Assembly (NCBI GenBank): GCA_007136405.1
Contig: SLHA01000054.1
Location: forward strand, 20,684 to 84,683
Length of the DNA stretch: 64,000 nucleotides
From: Candidatus Latescibacterota bacterium
Lineage (GTDB): Bacteria; Latescibacterota; UBA2968; UBA8231
Direction of reading: 5' to 3'
In this document: positions 59,600-64,000 of the stretch, one piece after another
Position numbering within the stretch: the stretch's first letter is position 1
Layout: the number at the start of each line of letters is the position of its first letter
The notes under the pieces: generated by a model
Database searches by the model: none
Told to the model about the DNA's origin: nothing
What the model saw: the letters and a program-made list of their open reading frames with translations, nothing else
Position numbers and translations under genes: made by a program

Positions 59600-62500
59600 A
59601 TGACCGGGAACACGCCGATGTCCTGCCGTTCGGCCTATGATCGCGTACCGCGCGATATGGCCCGTTACGGCCTCGGGGAGTGGGATCGCAGCCTGGGGAA
59701 TCACCGAGCCGTGATCCGGGTCGAGCAGGTGGGTGAGGCGGTGTACGCGTGGCTGCCCTGGCGCCGGCGGGACGCCTTTCCGCAGGCCAAGCACGTCATG
59801 ATCGTCGAGGCGCGGACCGGCAAGGTGGTGGAAAACTGCGTCGTCGCTACCTGTAACCGGGAGTACGGCGAGGTCGTCTTCCAGCCGACCAGCGGACCGG
59901 GGCTGTATTACGCTTACTATCTGATCCCCAGTCAGGATCGCCACCGTTGGATCTGGCCGCGCAGTTCATTTCCCGTGACCTTGTACGGGCCGCCGCGCAC
60001 CACGGCCTCGCCGGCCTGGTGCGAGCGCCACAGGCTACGGCCGGAAGACACCGGCAGCACTCCGGATCCGCGCTCGACGTCCTGGCAGAGTTCGGAGTCG
60101 TTTCCGGCACCGTGGCGTGACCTGCCGGAGGCGGAGCTGGTCGAATTTCAGTCGCGCGGCGAATGGCATTCATTCTACCCGATGGAGGTGATCGCCACCC
60201 TGGAGGAGCGGCTGCAGCTCGAGCGCCGCTGCGGTGATCGGCCCTTCCTGCTGTTTCCGGAATCGCGTTTCCGGCCCATCCGCATGACCAGGGACATTCC
60301 CCGGCACTGGGCCGTGCGGGATCCGGAGGCGCTGCAGCGGTTCGGTGACACGTCGCAGAAGAACGAGTACTACGTGTTCCAGATCGGCCTGCATGCCCAT
60401 CGGGACACGGTTGTCAACGTCAAGGCCCACTGGACTGCCCTCGACGGCCCCGGTGGCGCGGCGATCCCGGCCGCGGCGATCGCCTGTTTGAACCTTGCCG
60501 GGGTGGATCAGCGCGGTAAGTCCTTGCGCAAACGGGTCCACGTTGCCTCCGGCTCGGTGCAGGCGCTGTGGTTCGGCGTGGACATACCGCCAGAGACCGC
60601 TCCGGGGCTTTACGCCGGCACGGTGACCATCACCGCCCAGGACGCCGAACCGCAGACTGTGGACTTGCACCTGACGGTGGAGGACCGGGTGCTGGCCGAT
60701 CGCGGGGACGGTGACGGCGCGCGCCTCAGTCGCCTCCGCTGGCTCGACTCCACCCATGCGGTGGACGACCGGGTCTGTGCTCCGTACACCCCCGTCCGGG
60801 TCAGGGGGCGGCTGGTGCAGATCCTCGGACGCGCCCTGGAGCTGGGCGAAGACGGCCTGCCGGCGCAGTTGACAAGTTTTATCGACATGTTCTGTATACG
60901 TGCGACCGGCCGGGACATCCTCGCCGGGCCGGTGCGATTCGAGACGATGTGCGATGGCACCGCGCTGACCTGGCAGACGACGCGACCGGCCCGGTGCAGC
61001 CGCAAGGCGTCCGGCAAGGCGGTGTTCCGCGCCGTCCACACGGCGCCCGGACTGACGCGCCAGACCGAGACGACGGTCGAGATGGACGGACGCATCGGGG
61101 TGCGCGTCACCCTGCGGGCGGAGGCAGCGCGGCAGCTGGACGATGTGCGCCTGCGCATCCGGATGCCGGCCGCGGTGAGCCGTTATTGCCTTGAATCGGC
61201 GCCGCCATCATGGACGGCCGCGGGGCCCTCGCGCATGGCCTTCGACTGCCCGGCGGCAATGCGCAAGCCGCTGACCGAATTCCTCTTTGCCTGGTTCGGC
61301 GACTACAATGCCGGCCTGACCTGCAGCATCGCCCGGTCGCAGGCGGACTGGTTGCAGGGAGGCGAGGGGATCTTTCGACAAAGCCTGTCCGCGGACACCT
61401 GCGCCGTGGATCTTGCCACGGGTCCGGTGTCCCTGCCGGCCGGAAAACCGGTGACCTTCGAGGTCGCCTTCTACGTCACCCCGTTCAAGCCGCTGCCCGC
61501 CGAACACTGGGACTGGCGCTACTGCCATCAGGGATACGGCAAGGATCTGGATCTGGAGCAGGGGCTGCGGGCCGGAGCCACCGTCTTCATCCAGCATCAG
61601 GGTTCGCCCAACTGTCCATACATCAACTATCTGTTTCCGGTGGCCGACACTCTGAAGCGGCTGGCGGACGCGGTGCACGCCGCTGGCGGGCGCTTCAAGG
61701 CGTACAACACCATCCGTGAACAGAGCACCCGCACCAGCGAACTGTGGGCCCTGCGCAGCCTCGGCCATGAAATCCTGCCGGCCTGCAGCGGCAAGCTGGG
61801 CTTCGAGACCATGGCGCAACTGCCGCTGGAATACCAGCTCCGTGACCAGGTCAACGAGCCCTTCACCGGCCAGCTGTGGATGTGCGAGCACCTGGTGGAT
61901 GACTACCACGCGCGCTGGCACAGTTCGATCACCGCGCCCGACGGTCGCATGCTCACGGAAGACAGCTCGCTGCAGATCAGCGGCGCCTCGCGCTGGGCCA
62001 ACTTCTACATCGAGAGCCAGCGCTGGCTCATGGAGCACGCGGGGGTGGACGGCCTCTATCTGGACGGGGTGACCTTTGATCGCGAAGCGTTTCTGCGGGT
62101 GCGCAAGACCCTGGTGCGACAGAAACCGGAGGCGCTGATCGACTGGCACGGGGCACCGGGCGAGATCATGGATTTCCTGGGGTTCGTCGACAGTCTCTGG
62201 TTCGGCGAGGGCGCCGACTACAGCCGCGAAGACGCGTACTGGCTGGTCGCCGTGTCCGGAATACCCTTCGGCATCCCCGGCGAGCTGCTGCAGGCCGACG
62301 CCAGCGTGCACCGCGGCATGGTGTACGGTCTGTCCCAGCGGTATGCCTGGATGCCATTGGACCGGGTGAACCCGGCGTCGCTATGGCGGTGGTGGGATGC
62401 CTTCGACATCAAGCAGGCCGATATGCTGGGCTACTGGATGCCGGAGTGTCCGGTGCGCACCGGCAACGCCGCGGTCAAGGCTACGGCGTATGTGCACCCG

Positions 62501-62749
62501 GGCCGCCGTCTGGCCATCGCCGTGGCCAGCTGGGCTAAGGAGCCGGTGGATGTCCGCCTGGAGATCGACTGGCAGGCCGTCGGATTGGATCCGGACGCCG
62601 TCCGCATATCCGTTCCCGAAATCGGCATGTTCCAGCCGGCCCTGAGCGCGCCCTCGCTGGAGGCGCTGCCGGTGGAACCCGGCAAAGGCTGGATCGTGGA
62701 GGTGGCTACTCTGGCGCCACCACGATGGTCTGAGCGACCCAGTGGATGA
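59600..62749 (+). CDS. large glycoside-hydrolase-like protein, DUF6067/GH123-like
   Basis: 1049 residues, no signal peptide. The first 350 residues are beta-rich with WFGVDIPPETAPGLYAGTVT, the Ig-like domain found before GH123-type barrels. A sandwich region follows (about 370-630), then a probable TIM barrel (about 630-960) with GQLWMCEHLVDDYHARWHSS and a GVDGLYLDGVTFDREAF strand that carries a candidate catalytic Asp. A final beta domain (AVKATAYVHPGRRLAIAVAS) ends the protein. AAAGGAAAGA stands before the ATG. It overlaps the 3' end of the next gene by 44 nt. Family name is a recognition by layout, not a search result. Confidence 0.65.
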   Translation: MTGNTPMSCRSAYDRVPRDMARYGLGEWDRSLGNHRAVIRVEQVGEAVYAWLPWRRRDAFPQAKHVMIVEARTGKVVENCVVATCNREYGEVVFQPTSGPGLYYAYYLIPSQDRHRWIWPRSSFPVTLYGPPRTTASPAWCERHRLRPEDTGSTPDPRSTSWQSSESFPAPWRDLPEAELVEFQSRGEWHSFYPMEVIATLEERLQLERRCGDRPFLLFPESRFRPIRMTRDIPRHWAVRDPEALQRFGDTSQKNEYYVFQIGLHAHRDTVVNVKAHWTALDGPGGAAIPAAAIACLNLAGVDQRGKSLRKRVHVASGSVQALWFGVDIPPETAPGLYAGTVTITAQDAEPQTVDLHLTVEDRVLADRGDGDGARLSRLRWLDSTHAVDDRVCAPYTPVRVRGRLVQILGRALELGEDGLPAQLTSFIDMFCIRATGRDILAGPVRFETMCDGTALTWQTTRPARCSRKASGKAVFRAVHTAPGLTRQTETTVEMDGRIGVRVTLRAEAARQLDDVRLRIRMPAAVSRYCLESAPPSWTAAGPSRMAFDCPAAMRKPLTEFLFAWFGDYNAGLTCSIARSQADWLQGGEGIFRQSLSADTCAVDLATGPVSLPAGKPVTFEVAFYVTPFKPLPAEHWDWRYCHQGYGKDLDLEQGLRAGATVFIQHQGSPNCPYINYLFPVADTLKRLADAVHAAGGRFKAYNTIREQSTRTSELWALRSLGHEILPACSGKLGFETMAQLPLEYQLRDQVNEPFTGQLWMCEHLVDDYHARWHSSITAPDGRMLTEDSSLQISGASRWANFYIESQRWLMEHAGVDGLYLDGVTFDREAFLRVRKTLVRQKPEALIDWHGAPGEIMDFLGFVDSLWFGEGADYSREDAYWLVAVSGIPFGIPGELLQADASVHRGMVYGLSQRYAWMPLDRVNPASLWRWWDAFDIKQADMLGYWMPECPVRTGNAAVKATAYVHPGRRLAIAVASWAKEPVDVRLEIDWQAVGLDPDAVRISVPEIGMFQPALSAPSLEALPVEPGKGWIVEVATLAPPRWSERPSG

Positions 62750-63893
62750 AGGAGCCCGTCCCGTGGAATTCTTCACCGGTGGGTCCAGCTTCCCTCTGGA
62801 ATCGCCAGGAAGCCGCCACAGCTGGCCATTCATCCCAGGCAATCCACTGATGCGGCTCTGTCGATGTGAGGTAGAGATTATTGGCGGAAATGCGCAGGAC
62901 CAGACTATTCCCGACAGGGGCGTCGACCGAGGGTGTATGGATGCCCAACGGCAAGGTGAAATCGGCGGTTGCCGGCTCTGTGCGGCCAGCTACGGCAGCC
63001 GGAATATCCGTTGCTCCGGATATCCTTGCCGCCCATAGACCTTCCGCATGGGGGAATGTGTAATAGGTAGGCTCATGGGGGCCGGCACGTTTCCACCAGG
63101 TGCGCAGGTGGTAGGGACGAGACGCATCAGCGATGGTGGGCTGAGAGTGGATCAGATTGAATCCATCTGCCGCTTCGCCATTGATACCACCGACCAGGAT
63201 CACATCACCTTCCAGCACTCCGGGTGGGCTCGACACCCTGTCACTGTGGGGTGCGTGAGTCGTGGTGGCGGGATTGAGATACGGGAATATGAAAGTCGCG
63301 GGGTACGGTAGTTCCATCTCTACCAGTGAGACGAGGACCTGGCGTAAATCAGCTTCCGGGGCTGTCGTCTCACCCTGACGGGTCAGCTCCACCCGCAGGT
63401 CATCCCATCCAGCCGGTTCATGGCTCAACTCGTACTCGCGCGTCGTCCACGCGGCCGATATGTTCTCCTCGACCCATTCTTCTATCAGGACATCTCTATC
63501 ATAGAGTCCCACGACGAGATCCAGGGGTACCCCATCGGGAAGACTCTTGGTAAATACGCAACGCAATATCCTGGGCCCATTCCCTGGAGGGTGCCCTGCA
63601 CTCAAGCCGAGCATGGTCGACTTGTTGGCGGTATCTGGTGAAGCGATATATCGGGGCTGGGAAGACCGTAGCGCAGATATGCCACGGTGTAGCGCCGGGT
63701 ACCAGTTGCTGGTCACTGTCCAATGGGTGTCAAATTCTCTATCGGGCAGGAGTGCCTGGGTCTGTGGGTCCCATTGTGGCGGTCGAGGTGATCCGGGAAG
63801 CGGATCGTCGTCGATCAAGAGTGAGGTATCATCACATGCGACCATTCCGGCAACAGAGGCTACGACCAGAGAACAGACGAAAGCGGTTTTCAT
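62706..63893 (-). CDS. lipoprotein of unknown function, lower GC
   Basis: 395 residues. A signal peptide ends in a lipobox (AGMVAC, then DDTS). The mature part looks beta-rich: a first sandwich (about 80-185, with VPLDLVVGLYDRDVLIEEWV and AGWDDLRVELTRQGE) and a second with FTLPLGIHTPSVDAPVGNSL. The first domain resembles modules I know from uncharacterised environmental and phage proteins. GAGGAG precedes the ATG. Sampled 60-base lines in this gene are about 53-62% GC versus about 70% in the neighbouring gene, suggesting a different origin. Confidence 0.65.
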   Translation of the reverse strand: MKTAFVCSLVVASVAGMVACDDTSLLIDDDPLPGSPRPPQWDPQTQALLPDREFDTHWTVTSNWYPALHRGISALRSSQPRYIASPDTANKSTMLGLSAGHPPGNGPRILRCVFTKSLPDGVPLDLVVGLYDRDVLIEEWVEENISAAWTTREYELSHEPAGWDDLRVELTRQGETTAPEADLRQVLVSLVEMELPYPATFIFPYLNPATTTHAPHSDRVSSPPGVLEGDVILVGGINGEAADGFNLIHSQPTIADASRPYHLRTWWKRAGPHEPTYYTFPHAEGLWAARISGATDIPAAVAGRTEPATADFTLPLGIHTPSVDAPVGNSLVLRISANNLYLTSTEPHQWIAWDEWPAVAASWRFQREAGPTGEEFHGTGSFIHWVAQTIVVAPE

Positions 63894-64000
63894 AGGGGGT
63901 ATCTCCTCAGGCCAGCAACACCCCGAATGTTGTGTCAAACCCGCGAGCCGCTCGGTCGTCCGGGCTGGTCTCGAGCCCAACTCCGGCTGCACGGTTAGGG

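Noticed and set aside
1..64000. CRISPR arrays, insertion sequences, prophage and attachment sites.
   Set aside because: None was seen: no regularly spaced repeats, transposase or integrase, and the tandem arrays lack unique spacers.

Overview
The window is high-GC, gene-dense bacterial DNA with 49 protein genes, two tRNAs and no rRNA, insertion sequence or CRISPR array. Outer-membrane beta-barrels, a TonB-ExbBD set and secretory/lipoprotein signals show a Gram-negative cell. A YPNPFN-type C-terminal sorting/FlgD-like domain, a lipoprotein of the GCA...GGPVDRTPP kind, a B12-dependent ribonucleotide reductase, a UroD-like methyltransferase and many odd glycan-active proteins point to the FCB side of the tree, perhaps Latescibacterota. 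That placement is inference; no marker-gene search was possible.

Region 1 (1-9.2 kb, minus strand) is a co-directional housekeeping run read from the right: rpmI, rplT, pheS, pheT, a ZapB-like coiled coil, zapA, rny, ymdB, xseA, xseB (cut by the window edge). A good promoter precedes rpmI; infC is not there. Region 2 (9.5-15.1 kb) has a conserved hypothetical gene, surE followed by an Omp85-type barrel, and a minus-strand set of ECF sigma factor, anti-sigma factor, accD and bioY. Region 3 (15.4-18.8 kb) is TPR protein, exbB, exbD, exbD, tonB. Region 4 (19.0-26.5 kb) is nucleotide and DNA metabolism: nrdR, class II nrdJ behind a promoter with an NrdR box, a metallo-beta-lactamase-fold gene with map, and topA. 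Region 5 (26.7-31.3 kb) holds an Ig-like lipoprotein with a small membrane protein, pheA, tRNA-Cys, tRNA-Leu and a beta-barrel gene.

Region 6 (31.3-64 kb) is accessory in character. It holds a UroD-like protein, an endonuclease/phosphatase fused to a glycosidase-like propeller, an exported nitroreductase, pncB coupled to an unknown helical-barrel protein, an aldo/keto reductase, a zinc dehydrogenase, a giant peptidase-propeller-barrel fusion, an unknown 257-residue protein, a sialidase, a second glycosidase-like propeller, a metallophosphoesterase, an exported helical-toroid/CBM6 protein, a PMT-type glycosyltransferase, an esterase, a lone fabF, a large GH-like protein and a final lower-GC lipoprotein. 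The set from about 46 to 63 kb reads as a glycan-processing neighbourhood without SusC/SusD: the CBM6 protein and the esterase carry signal peptides, while the sialidase, the propeller and the GH-like protein appear cytoplasmic.

A recurring oddity is short, degenerate, non-homologous tandem repeats in the spacers, and sometimes within genes, most densely in region 6. No convincing intrinsic terminator was found. Positions and start choices come from reading the sequence; family assignments come from recognising motifs, not from database searches.
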